Shown here one piece after another: positions 1 to 8,187 of a stretch of DNA of 63,689 nt (position 1 is its first letter; the number at the start of each line of letters is the position of its first letter). Below the pieces are notes generated by a model that saw nothing but the letters and a program-made list of their open reading frames with translations, ran no database searches and had not been told where the DNA came from. The position numbers were made by a program, and so were the translations under genes. Origin of the DNA: Streptomyces sp. Ru71. Lineage in GTDB: Bacteria; Actinomycetota; Actinomycetes; Streptomycetales; Streptomycetaceae. Where the stretch lies: contig NZ_PQSS01000044.1 of assembly GCF_002920535.1 (NCBI RefSeq), positions 1 through 63,689 on the forward strand, in the 5' to 3' direction.

Positions 1-973
1 ACTGCCACACGCTGCCCGGCTTCGCGATCTGGTACTGCGCGGCGAACGGCGCCTGCGGGTCGTTGCCGTCGGAGCCCTGGAAGAGGCTCACCGAGCCGTC
101 CGACCAGCGCACCAGCAGGTCCATGTGGCGCGATGCGCCCGGCGAGCCGCCGGTGAAGTAGCCCGACGCGAGCAGGTCGGCCTTCTTCCAGTCGGAGCGC
201 GGCAGCAGGCTGCGCGCCGCGGTCTGCTCGATCCAGCCGGCGATGTCGTCCACCCGGACGCTCGTGGCGCCCCTGCGCGTCTCGGTCGCCGGGGTGCCGA
301 GGCAACCGCCCTGCCACGAACGGCTGTTGACGGCGGCGAGCTCCGGTCCCGAGGACGACTCGCGCAGGGTGGGACCGCCGGTGTCGCCCTTGCACAGGGC
401 GGCGTCCGAGGCGGCGGCCGGTTCCAGCCCGAGGGAGCCGTCCTTGACGGTCTGCGCGGTGAAGGCCCCGGTGTGCAGCCGGTCGGGCACCCACTCGTCC
501 TTGGTGCGGCCGTACCCGGCGGCGACGAGCGCCTCGCCGGCCTGCGGGGCGGCCGTGGCGATCCGGGCGGGTGCGATACCGGGGACCGGGGCGGCGAGAC
601 GGGCCATCACCAGGTCGCGGTCGGTCCGCGGGACCAGCTCGACCACCTCGGTGACGGCGCCGCCGCCCGCGTTCAGGTCCGTACGGCCGATCGTGGCCGT
701 GGTCTTCCAGCGGGGCGTGCCCGCGGCGACGGTCGCGCCCGGGGTCTCCGCGAAGCAGCTGGCGGCGGTCAGGAGCCACTGCTGCTCGACGAGGGTGCCG
801 GTGCAGGAGCGGGCGCCGTTGCCGATGTCCAGCTTGGCGGTGAAGGCGTACGAGCCGTCCGTGGGGCTGTTCCCCACGACGGCGTGGGCGGGCGCGGTGG
901 CCAGGGCCCCGGCGGCGACGGCGGCCGCCGAGACGAGGGAGACGACCGCGGCGCGTCGGCGCGGCTTGTGCAT
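1..973 (-). CDS. Secreted trypsin-like protein with degenerate catalytic triad, partial
   Basis: The 3' end is outside the window, leaving about 324 residues from an ATG at 973. Residues 1-31 form a twin-Arg-like/hydrophobic signal peptide ending near APAHA. An S1 (chymotrypsin) fold follows, but the motif that normally reads TAAHC is TAASC (Ser72) and the GDSGGP motif is GDTGGP (Thr198). Only the Asp (Asp120 in DRDLVMARL) is conventional. After the protease domain comes a segment resembling FG-GAP/VCBS repeats (WSDGSVSLFQGSDGN). From family knowledge such a protein should not have normal serine-protease activity, so a binding role is more likely. It sits 74 bp downstream of the small secreted protein on the same strand. 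Confidence in the fold is high and in function low. Confidence 0.8.
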   Translation of the reverse strand, partial: MHKPRRRAAVVSLVSAAAVAAGALATAPAHAVVGNSPTDGSYAFTAKLDIGNGARSCTGTLVEQQWLLTAASCFAETPGATVAAGTPRWKTTATIGRTDLNAGGGAVTEVVELVPRTDRDLVMARLAAPVPGIAPARIATAAPQAGEALVAAGYGRTKDEWVPDRLHTGAFTAQTVKDGSLGLEPAAASDAALCKGDTGGPTLRESSSGPELAAVNSRSWQGGCLGTPATETRRGATSVRVDDIAGWIEQTAARSLLPRSDWKKADLLASGYFTGGSPGASRHMDLLVRWSDGSVSLFQGSDGNDPQAPFAAQYQIAKPGSVWQ

Positions 974-1047
974 GGGTGTTCCTAGCGAGTCGGAGGGTGC
1001 GAAGAGGGGGGCTGCGGCGGGCGGGTTCACCGCGCGCGCCGGCCGGC

Positions 1048-1569
1048 TCAACCCGTCACCTTCAGTTCCACGAGGACCGCGGGCCGCGGGTCCTTCTGAT
1101 CGCCTTCACCGACCGGCTTGTAGTCATCCTTGGGCACGTCGACCGTGGTCGTTTTCCCGTCCGTCGTCAGGCTGGCGCGAACCGCCCGGTCGTCGGTGCG
1201 GATAGCGTGGACCCGATTGACTTCCAGGCTGAGATATCCGGTCTTTCCGGTGACCCGGAAGCAGTACCGGCCCTCGGTGTTCTGCAGCGTCCACACCTGG
1301 ATCTGGTGCGGGGCGGAGCAGTCCGTGAGGGTGATGTGGCCGTCGCCCCGACGCAGGACGATCCCCTTTTCCTTGAGGATTCCCTCGGCGTCCGGATAGC
1401 CGAAGTCCTCGACGGCGTAGGGCGGTTGCGTCTCGGTGTCGTCCGTGGTCCCGGCTGCCGCCGCCGTGGTCAGCGGGGCGGCGTTCGCCGTGGTCAGGGC
1501 GGTCCCGGTCAGTGCCGCGACGGTGCCGACGACGCCCGCGAGCAGCATTCCGCGCACGCGAAATTTCAC
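1048..1569 (-). CDS. Small secreted protein of unknown function
   Basis: 173 aa with a GTG start (GTG AAA TTT CGC). Residues 1-31 are a clear Sec signal peptide (MKFRVRG, a hydrophobic core, then TANAA). The mature part is acidic and contains two cysteines (in LTDCSAPH and GRYCFRV) that could form a disulfide. No catalytic motif is recognisable. It lies upstream of, and probably with, the inactive protease-like gene, and is divergent from the ALF-repeat toxin. The neighbourhood suggests an envelope or secreted accessory role, which is inference only. Confidence 0.75.
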   Translation of the reverse strand: MKFRVRGMLLAGVVGTVAALTGTALTTANAAPLTTAAAAGTTDDTETQPPYAVEDFGYPDAEGILKEKGIVLRRGDGHITLTDCSAPHQIQVWTLQNTEGRYCFRVTGKTGYLSLEVNRVHAIRTDDRAVRASLTTDGKTTTVDVPKDDYKPVGEGDQKDPRPAVLVELKVTG

Positions 1570-1869
1570 GAGTGGTTCCCTTCGAAGATGCGGCGCACCA
1601 GGGCAGCCGCGAAGAAGGCCCGTTCCCCCAGGGCCTTTTCAGAACGTATCACCTTCGTTCACAGGTTCCTGACAAGGTCTGCCGCTATAACGACGCGATA
1701 ACGGCTGCCAAGGGGAGGGAACCTGACCGGCTGATCCTCCGTCAATTCCCGGAACACTGCCTTCCGTTTCCCGGGTGCGAACTTCTCGCAGGTCGGGGAT
1801 ATGCTCGCCGCGCCGATATTCGGCGAACCCGCCATGACCGGGCGGGATTCTTGAACGGGAAATCAAAAC
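1570..1869. other. Divergent intergenic region, 300 bp
   Basis: Lower in GC than its surroundings, with no convincing ORF. It separates the minus-strand secreted-protein pair from the plus-strand toxin gene and so should carry both promoters. One candidate for the minus direction is described at 1646-1675. For the toxin, GGGA lies 9 nt before the GTG at 1870. Confidence 0.5.
1646..1675 (-). promoter_or_regulatory. Candidate promoter for the secreted-protein pair
   Basis: On the minus strand TTGTCA and TGATAC are separated by 18 nt, about 75 nt upstream of the GTG at 1569. This is a reasonable sigma-70 type match in a GC-rich genome. It rests on pattern only. Confidence 0.35.
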
Positions 1870-4800
1870 GTGAATAGAGCAGGGGGAAGGTGGGCGCGTG
1901 GCATACGTACGGTGTGCCTCGGCGCCCTGACGCTCTCACTGACCATGGGAGCCCTCACGCCCGCCGTGGCCGACGACGGACCGGTCGTCACCGCCCCGGC
2001 GACCGACCGGCAACTGGTGCTGGACGCGTGGAACACCGGAGGCCCCTCCGTACGGGCCGCCGCCGAGACCGCGCTCCAGGGCTCCGACGCCGACATCCGG
2101 CTGTTCCTCGACCAGGAGCAGGCCGTGGCGGAACGCCACGACGAGCAGATGCTGTTCTCGCAGCTCTACTCGGTCAGCGGGCCCAAGGTGCGCGAGGCGG
2201 CGCTCAAGGCGCTCGACAGCGGCGATCGCGAACAGGTGCTGGCGTTCCTGCGGGACGGCTGGCAGGCGCCGCTGCGGCAGGACCAGCAACTGCGGATCTC
2301 GCAGCTGGTCAGCGAGGGCGGCCCGAACGTCAAGTCCGCGGGTGTCGCCGCGCTCGACGGCGGCCCCGACCAGGTGCGCGCGTTCCTGGAGAAGGGCCGG
2401 TACACGGCCGCCGAGGCCGACGACCGGCTGGAGCTCTCCCGGATCGTCAGCACCGGCGGACCCGCCACCAAGGCGGCCGCCATGGCCGCCGCCGACGGAA
2501 CCATCGACGACGTACGGGAGTTCCTGAACGTCGGGCAGTACATCGCCCGCGCCCGGGACAACGAGCACGCCACCGTCGCGCAGCTCGTCGAACGGGCCAA
2601 GGCGGCCGGGGCGCAGGCCAAGCAGCACACGGACGCCGCCAAGGAGGCCTCCGACCGGGCCGTCAAGGCCTCCGCCCTGGCCAAGAAGGCCGCCGAGGAA
2701 GCCGCCCAGGAGACCGCCGCCGCAGGCAAGGACGCCAAGCGCGCCGCCGGCGCCGCGGGCCGCGCCGCACGCGCCGCCCAGGGCGCCGCCTCCGCCGCAC
2801 AACAGGCGATCAGCGCCGCACGTGCCGCGAACGCGGCGGCCCGGGTCGCCGCCTCCGCCGCGTCCCAGGCCGCCATCGCCGCGGCCGGTGCCGAGGACGC
2901 CGCTGTCCGCGCCCGCAGCGCCGCGGCCGCGGCCGCCGGTGACGCGTCCCAGGCCGCGGCCGCCCGCAAGGCCGCGCAGGAGGCCCGGACCATCGCCAAG
3001 CAGGCGCGCGAGGCCGCGCTGGCCGCACAGGCCGCGTCCGTGGCGTCGCTCGCCGCCGGCTCCGCGGCCGACTCCGCCGCGAGCGCCGGCCGCAACGCCG
3101 ACGAGGCCGCCGCCCAGGCCGGCCGGGCGGGCGGACTCGCCCGGGCCGCCGGGGCGCACTCCGCCCAGGCCGACGCGGCCGCCGAGACGGCCCGCCGCAG
3201 GGCCCGCGAGGCGACCCGGGCCGCCGGTGTCTCCCAGGCCCTCGCCAAGGAGTCCGCCGCGGCCGCCACCGACGCCAGGGACGCCGCCAACGGCGCCGCC
3301 GACCACGCCGAGAACGCGGCCAAGGCCGCGGACGAGGCGGCCAAGCAGGCCGGCAAGGCCACCGACGCAGCCAAGGAGTCGACCACCCAGGCGGGCGAGG
3401 CGAAGAAGGCCGCCGACGCCGCCACCGCCGCGGTCAAGGAGGCCCGTGCCACCTTCGACCTGACCCGCCGCAGCGAGGCCGAGGAGCTCACGGCCCGTAC
3501 CGCCGACGCCCTGGAGACCGCCCGGGAGAGCAAGGCCGCCTACGACCTGCAGACGGGTCAGGCCGACCAGCTCGCCAAGGCGGCGGCCGCACTCGACGGC
3601 GTGGTCGCCGAGATGTCCGCGTACGCGGCCCAGCCGGACGCGGACCCCGCGCGGATCGTCGCCAAGGGCCGCTGGATCGCGCTGGTCACCCTGAAGACCC
3701 GCGGGCCGTGGAGCAGCAACGCCGCCGCCGACGCCCTCGCCGGCTCCGACGAGGACGTCCTCGCCTACGTCCGCACCGGCTGGACGGAGGCGGCCCAGCA
3801 GGACGAACGGGCCCGGGTCGAGCGTCTCGCCGACGACGCCGAGTCGCCCGCCGTGCGCAAGGCCGCCGAGGACGTCCTCGGCAAGGACGCCGGGCAGATC
3901 CACGCGTTCCTGACGACCGGGCAGCACGAGGTCGCCGCCAACGACTACCGGCTGCGCGTCTCGCAGCTCGTCAGCACCGGCGACGTCGCCACCAAGGAGG
4001 CCGCGCTGGCCGCCCTCGACGGCGGCACGGACGCCCTGCGGGCCTTCCTCACCTCCGGCCAGTACATCGCCCGGATCAAGGACGAGCAGCTGCGCGCCTC
4101 ACGCCTCGTCAGCACGGGCGGCCCCGAGCTCAAGGCGGCCGCGAGCGTCGCGGTCGAGGGTGCGCCGCAGGTCCTGCACGAGTTCATCACCGTCGGCCAG
4201 TACCGGGCCGCCCGCCAGGACGCCCTGGCCGCCACCCACATCGCCGCCGTCCAGCAGATGATCGCCGAGGCGGCCGGCGTCGCCGCGACGGCCCAGCAGA
4301 ACGCCGCCGACGCCCTCAAGGCGGCCGCGCTCGCCCGCAAACAGGCCGGCGAGGCCAGAACCTGGGCCGACAAGGCGAGCGCGTCGGCGCAGGAGGCGAA
4401 GAAGTACGCCACCGAGGCCGGCAAGTCCGCCGACCAGGCGGCCACGTCCGCCGCGCAGGCACAGCAGTCGGCCAGGACCGCCCACAAGGCGCAGGTCGAC
4501 GCGAACGCGGCGGCGATCGACGCGACCACGTCGGCGCAGAAGGCACGCGCCTCCGCCGCCTGGGCCCGCTACTCCGCCGAAGACGCCTCCGAGTCCTCCC
4601 GGCAGGCCCGCGCCTCCGCCCAGGCCGCCGGAAAGGACGCCACGGACGCCGACAAGGCGGCCAAGGACGCCAAGGCCACCGCCGAGACCAAGCGGCGTGC
4701 CGAGGAGGAGGCCCGGCGCCGGGACGAGGCGGCCCGCAAGGCCCGCGAGGAGGCGATCCGCGAGGCCGCCGAGGAGGAAGCGGACGAGACCGAGTGGACC

Positions 4801-5766
4801 TGGTCCGACACCGGGCACCTGCTGCTCGACGTGGCCGGCCTCGTCCCGGGCGCCGGCGAGTTCGCCGACGGCGCCAACTGCGCCTGGTACGGCGCCGAGG
4901 GGGACGCGCTGGACGCCGGCCTGTCCTGCGCCTCCGCCGTCCCGGTCGCCGGTTACGGCGCCTCGACGGTGAAGTTCGGCAAGTGGGGCAAGAAGGCGCT
5001 CGGCGTCTTCAAGGGCCTGTTCGGCAAGGCGCGCAAGGCCTGCCGGGTGCCGCTGGCCAACAGCTTCACGCCCGAGACGCCCGTCGTCATGGCCGACGGC
5101 ACGGTCAAGCCGATCAAGGACGTGCGCATCGGCGACCGCGTGCTCGCCACCGACGTCCGCACCGGCCGCACCGGGCCGCAGCCCGTCCAGCGGCTCATCA
5201 CCGGCACGGGCGCCAAGAGCCTGGTCCGGTTCACCGTCGACACCGACGGCGCCGACGGGGACGCCACGGGCACGCTCACCGCGACCGACAACCACCCGCT
5301 GTGGGTGCCCGACCGGCACGCCTGGATCCCCGCGGGCCACATCCGGCCCGGCGACCGGCTCCTCGGTACCGACGGCACGCTCCGCACCGTCACCGCCACC
5401 CGCGCCTGGGCGGAGACCCGGACGGTCCACAACCTCACCGTCGCCCACGCCCACACCTACTACGTGCGGGCCGGCGACGCCACGGTCCTCGTCCACAACG
5501 ACGGCGGCCTCGACTGGGAGAAGGAGTTCGAGAAGCTCAAGCAGACCTGGGACTCCGGGGACCAGGACGACGACGGCTACCACGCCCCGCGCGGCAACCA
5601 GGCGGAGAACAAGGAGTTCAGGGACGCCCTGCGCTCCGTCGAGCGCGACCTGGGCCGCAAGGTGACCCCCGCCGAGCGCCGTGCGCTGCACGACCGGATC
5701 ACCGGGCAGGGGTACGACTACCATCGGATCGTCGAAGAGGCCAAGGGGTTGTTCGGTGGATGCTGA
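1870..5766 (+). CDS. Secreted polymorphic toxin: ALF repeats, Ala-rich coiled coils, Hint domain, C-terminal toxin tip
   Basis: 1298 aa, GTG start, signal peptide residues 1-35 (ending PAVADD). Order: ALF short repeats about 40-235; Ala-rich heptad-like coiled coil about 237-590; a second ALF block about 596-787; a second Ala-rich coil about 794-975; a Gly/Ala-rich hydrophobic pre-toxin segment (LLDVAGLVPGAGEF) about 977-1050; a Hint/intein-like domain about 1058-1211 (NSFTPETPV, TDNHPLWV, final VHN at 1208-1210); and an 85-residue tip containing GNQAENKEF and LHDRITGQGYDYH. Known logic of such toxins: secretion, self-cleavage by Hint, release of the tip. The tip resembles a short motif seen at the ends of other polymorphic toxins, but I cannot name its activity. 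The residue before Phe in NSF is Ser, where many Hint domains have Cys. Confidence 0.9.
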   Translation: MNRAGGRWARGIRTVCLGALTLSLTMGALTPAVADDGPVVTAPATDRQLVLDAWNTGGPSVRAAAETALQGSDADIRLFLDQEQAVAERHDEQMLFSQLYSVSGPKVREAALKALDSGDREQVLAFLRDGWQAPLRQDQQLRISQLVSEGGPNVKSAGVAALDGGPDQVRAFLEKGRYTAAEADDRLELSRIVSTGGPATKAAAMAAADGTIDDVREFLNVGQYIARARDNEHATVAQLVERAKAAGAQAKQHTDAAKEASDRAVKASALAKKAAEEAAQETAAAGKDAKRAAGAAGRAARAAQGAASAAQQAISAARAANAAARVAASAASQAAIAAAGAEDAAVRARSAAAAAAGDASQAAAARKAAQEARTIAKQAREAALAAQAASVASLAAGSAADSAASAGRNADEAAAQAGRAGGLARAAGAHSAQADAAAETARRRAREATRAAGVSQALAKESAAAATDARDAANGAADHAENAAKAADEAAKQAGKATDAAKESTTQAGEAKKAADAATAAVKEARATFDLTRRSEAEELTARTADALETARESKAAYDLQTGQADQLAKAAAALDGVVAEMSAYAAQPDADPARIVAKGRWIALVTLKTRGPWSSNAAADALAGSDEDVLAYVRTGWTEAAQQDERARVERLADDAESPAVRKAAEDVLGKDAGQIHAFLTTGQHEVAANDYRLRVSQLVSTGDVATKEAALAALDGGTDALRAFLTSGQYIARIKDEQLRASRLVSTGGPELKAAASVAVEGAPQVLHEFITVGQYRAARQDALAATHIAAVQQMIAEAAGVAATAQQNAADALKAAALARKQAGEARTWADKASASAQEAKKYATEAGKSADQAATSAAQAQQSARTAHKAQVDANAAAIDATTSAQKARASAAWARYSAEDASESSRQARASAQAAGKDATDADKAAKDAKATAETKRRAEEEARRRDEAARKAREEAIREAAEEEADETEWTWSDTGHLLLDVAGLVPGAGEFADGANCAWYGAEGDALDAGLSCASAVPVAGYGASTVKFGKWGKKALGVFKGLFGKARKACRVPLANSFTPETPVVMADGTVKPIKDVRIGDRVLATDVRTGRTGPQPVQRLITGTGAKSLVRFTVDTDGADGDATGTLTATDNHPLWVPDRHAWIPAGHIRPGDRLLGTDGTLRTVTATRAWAETRTVHNLTVAHAHTYYVRAGDATVLVHNDGGLDWEKEFEKLKQTWDSGDQDDDGYHAPRGNQAENKEFRDALRSVERDLGRKVTPAERRALHDRITGQGYDYHRIVEEAKGLFGGC

Positions 5767-6214
5767 CACGGAGCCGGAGAACGTCCGGCGGCTGCTGACC
5801 GGGGCGGAGATCCGCTCGGTCGGCCGCGCGGCGGGCATGGGCGTGCTGGAGCTGACCGGCGCGCACGGCGAGGACCTCGGACTGCACCTGAGCTGCGCCT
5901 TCCGGATCGTGCGCGACGGACAGGTGGTGCTGGGCTCGCGCGACATGTCGTACGTCCGCAAGGACGCGGGTCAGGACGCGTTCGACACCTTCGACACCCT
6001 GTACGACGACCGCGCGGCGATCCTCAACCGCGTCCTGGCCGGGGCCCGGCCCACGGTGCGGGACGTCCACCAGGGCGCGGCGGGCGCCCTGACCCTGGAG
6101 GCCGCCCACGGCTTCAGCGTCGAGGCCTTCCCCGACCGCTCCGGCGGTGAGGAGTCCTGGCGTGCGCTGGTCCGCGGCGGGCCGCACTACGGCTACCCGC
6201 CGGGCGTGGTGTAG
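5756..6214 (+). CDS. Candidate immunity protein for the upstream toxin
   Basis: 152 aa from a GTG at 5756 that overlaps the last 11 bases of the toxin gene, so the two are translationally coupled. The protein is soluble and acidic, with no signal peptide or membrane segment, and ends HYGYPPGVV. No family is recognised. Its position directly after a toxin tip, on the same strand with overlap, is the standard place for a cognate immunity gene. A cytoplasmic immunity protein would fit a toxin that acts in the cytoplasm. Function is inferred from context only. Confidence 0.65.
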   Translation: MDADTEPENVRRLLTGAEIRSVGRAAGMGVLELTGAHGEDLGLHLSCAFRIVRDGQVVLGSRDMSYVRKDAGQDAFDTFDTLYDDRAAILNRVLAGARPTVRDVHQGAAGALTLEAAHGFSVEAFPDRSGGEESWRALVRGGPHYGYPPGVV

Positions 6215-6227
6215 GCGTCCCGCGCGC

Positions 6228-6650
6228 TCACAGCCCGAACAGGCTGGGGTCGGTGGCCAACTCCTTGAAGTGGTCCTGGGGGTTGGCCACCATCCGGCGC
6301 TCCTTGAGGTCCAGCAGTCCGCCGACCGCGGTCAGTTCGGCGGCCACGGTGCCGTCCGTCTTGCGGAATATCTGCTCGATGCGGAACGTCTTGCCGCCGC
6401 CCCAGGAGAAGGCGCACGTCACGTCCACCTCGTCACCGGCGAGCAGCTCGCGTTTGTAGCGGATGGTGGTCTCCAGGGCGACCGGTCCGACACCCGTGGA
6501 GATCAGCCGGGCCTGGCTGATGCCGGCCGCCTGCAGCAACGACCAGCGGGCGTGCTCCGCGTAGTTGAGGTACACGCTCTGGTTCAGATGACCCTGGGTG
6601 TCGGTCTCGTATCCGCGGACGGTGATCCGTACGGAGAACGGCTCGCTCAT
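6228..6650 (-). CDS. Acyl-CoA thioesterase, hotdog fold (4HBT/YbgC-like)
   Basis: 140 aa, the usual length for a single hotdog domain. The N-terminus carries the family signature YETDTQGHLNQSVYLNY (residues 14-30), in which Asp17 is the expected catalytic acid and the GHLN segment caps the hotdog helix. It should hydrolyse acyl-CoA or aryl-CoA thioesters in the cytoplasm; the substrate is unknown. It converges with the immunity-gene candidate (13 bp between stops). No operon partner is evident. Confidence 0.85.
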   Translation of the reverse strand: MSEPFSVRITVRGYETDTQGHLNQSVYLNYAEHARWSLLQAAGISQARLISTGVGPVALETTIRYKRELLAGDEVDVTCAFSWGGGKTFRIEQIFRKTDGTVAAELTAVGGLLDLKERRMVANPQDHFKELATDPSLFGL

Positions 6651-6699
6651 GGCTTCCCTTCCGAGTTCGCTGCACTGCCCACCGATCTTGGCACGGCCC

Positions 6700-7329
6700 T
6701 CACACCCGGCGGGGCGACGCCAGCAGATAGCGGTCCCGGGTACGGGGCTCGGTGTACTCCCCGGCCTGCCATCCGGCCCGCTCCAGCGCGGCCGCGCAGC
6801 CGCGCAGCGCGACGGGGCCGTCGGCGTACACGGCGACGGCCTCCGGCTGCGGCGTCGCCCGCACCCGGTAGCCCGCGCCCTCGGGTCCCGCCGGCCGCTG
6901 CCCGGCCGCCTCCAGGGCGAGCGCGGCGGCCTGCACCAGATGCGCGCGCTCCCAGCCGCAGGGCCGGTCCGTCGACCCGTCCCGGTTGGTCATACGGCGC
7001 AGTTCCAGCAGCCCCTGCCAGGCGCTGTGCACCTCGCGCAGCCGGGCCGGGCCGGGCGGCGGCGGCTCCTCCTCGCCGCCCACCCGCGCGGTGAAGACAC
7101 CGGTGGACGGCTGGGCGGGGGCCGGCTCGGGCGGCGCGGTCACGGGCGTCTCGCGTATCCGGTGCCCGGCCGGCGTCAGGAAGTGGCCGTGCGGCGGGCG
7201 CGGATGCCGGAACGCCAGTCCGTGCCGCACCAGCGCCGCGAGCTGGGTCGGCGTCCCCTTCAGCCGCCCGGTGACGGGATCGGCGGCGTCGATGACACGC
7301 CGCTGGGCGGCGGTGGGCGGTCGCGTCAC
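6700..7329 (-). CDS. Hypothetical protein with possible winged-helix N-terminus
   Basis: 209 aa from the GTG at 7329, chosen because GGAGGAG lies 6 nt upstream; a longer frame reaching 7398 has no comparable site. Residues 1-50 (AAQRRVIDAADPVTGRLKGTPTQLAALVRHGLA, then FLTPAGHRIRE) look like a winged helix-turn-helix, with GTPTQLAALVRHGLA as the likely recognition part. The C-terminal half ends with a region reading like a small alpha/beta domain. No family named. Possibly a DNA-binding protein. Confidence 0.65.
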   Translation of the reverse strand: MTRPPTAAQRRVIDAADPVTGRLKGTPTQLAALVRHGLAFRHPRPPHGHFLTPAGHRIRETPVTAPPEPAPAQPSTGVFTARVGGEEEPPPPGPARLREVHSAWQGLLELRRMTNRDGSTDRPCGWERAHLVQAAALALEAAGQRPAGPEGAGYRVRATPQPEAVAVYADGPVALRGCAAALERAGWQAGEYTEPRTRDRYLLASPRRV

Positions 7330-7445
7330 GGCAAGCTCCTCCCAGCAGGACCGACGGGCCTGACACCCGCTTCGCAGGCTACGCCGGGGGTCTGACATTC
7401 CGGCCGCCGATCACGGAACGCCGGGGCTGACCCTCGCCGCGCGGC

Positions 7446-8045
7446 TCACGCCGGGGGTCTGACGTTCCAGCCCGCGATCACCGGCCGCCCGTGCTCCGTG
7501 CCCAGCCGGCCCAGCGCACCCGTCGCCAGCTGGAACAGTGCCCCGTGCTGCGGGGGCAGACCCAGGCGCCGGGCGGTCAGTACCCGCAGGAAGTGCCCGT
7601 GGGCGACCAGCAGGACCACGCCCTCGGTGTTGGCGAGCGCGGCGTCCACCTTGCCCAGCATCCGGTCGGCACGCTCCCCGACCTGCTCGGGCGTCTCCCC
7701 GGGGTGCTCCGGCGGCCCCGGCGCGACCCCGTCCGTGAACAGGAACCACCCCGGCCGCTCCCGCTGGATCTCCACGGTCGTGACGCCCTCGTACCCGCCG
7801 TAGTCCCACTCCCGCAGGTCGGCGTCCACGCGCGCGTCGTGCACCCCGATCAGCTCGGCCGTCTCCCGCGCCCGCTGCAGGGGGCTGACGAAGGCGGCTC
7901 CGATCCGGTGCGAGCGGATCAGCGGCACCAGCCGCCGCGCCTCCTCCCGCCCGTGCTCGGTCAGCGGGACGTCCGTCCACCCGGTGTGCCGCCCGGACCG
8001 CGACCACTCGGTCTCGCCGTGCCGGACCAGAAAGAGATCACCCAC
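7446..8045 (-). CDS. Histidine phosphatase family protein (phosphoglycerate-mutase-like)
   Basis: 199 aa, GTG start. Residues 5-11 contain the phosphohistidine motif LVRHGET, and the second histidine is in LLVAHGHFLRVL near residue 153. Residues such as SPLQRARETAE (about 54-64) match the family core. Such proteins are cobalamin/sugar phosphatases, SixA-like phosphatases or mutases; size and lack of specific inserts point to a small-molecule phosphatase of unknown substrate. It is a single gene, 142 bp from the aminotransferase stop. Confidence 0.88.
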   Translation of the reverse strand: MGDLFLVRHGETEWSRSGRHTGWTDVPLTEHGREEARRLVPLIRSHRIGAAFVSPLQRARETAELIGVHDARVDADLREWDYGGYEGVTTVEIQRERPGWFLFTDGVAPGPPEHPGETPEQVGERADRMLGKVDAALANTEGVVLLVAHGHFLRVLTARRLGLPPQHGALFQLATGALGRLGTEHGRPVIAGWNVRPPA

Positions 8046-8187
8046 GGTTCAGAGCGTACGGGCCCGGTCCGCCGACCGCGCGGAACGGGCAGCGCCGACA
8101 GCCGCGCCGTGCCCCTGCTGCACCCGCAGCCGCCCCCGCCACACCCGCGCGCGGGCCTGCCTGCCGATCCCACCGCCGGGAGCGGCC

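Noticed and set aside
2600..4800. Ala-rich repeated DNA as a CRISPR or tandem array
   Set aside because: Repeat units vary continuously and encode coiled coils in one frame; there are no constant repeats or spacers.
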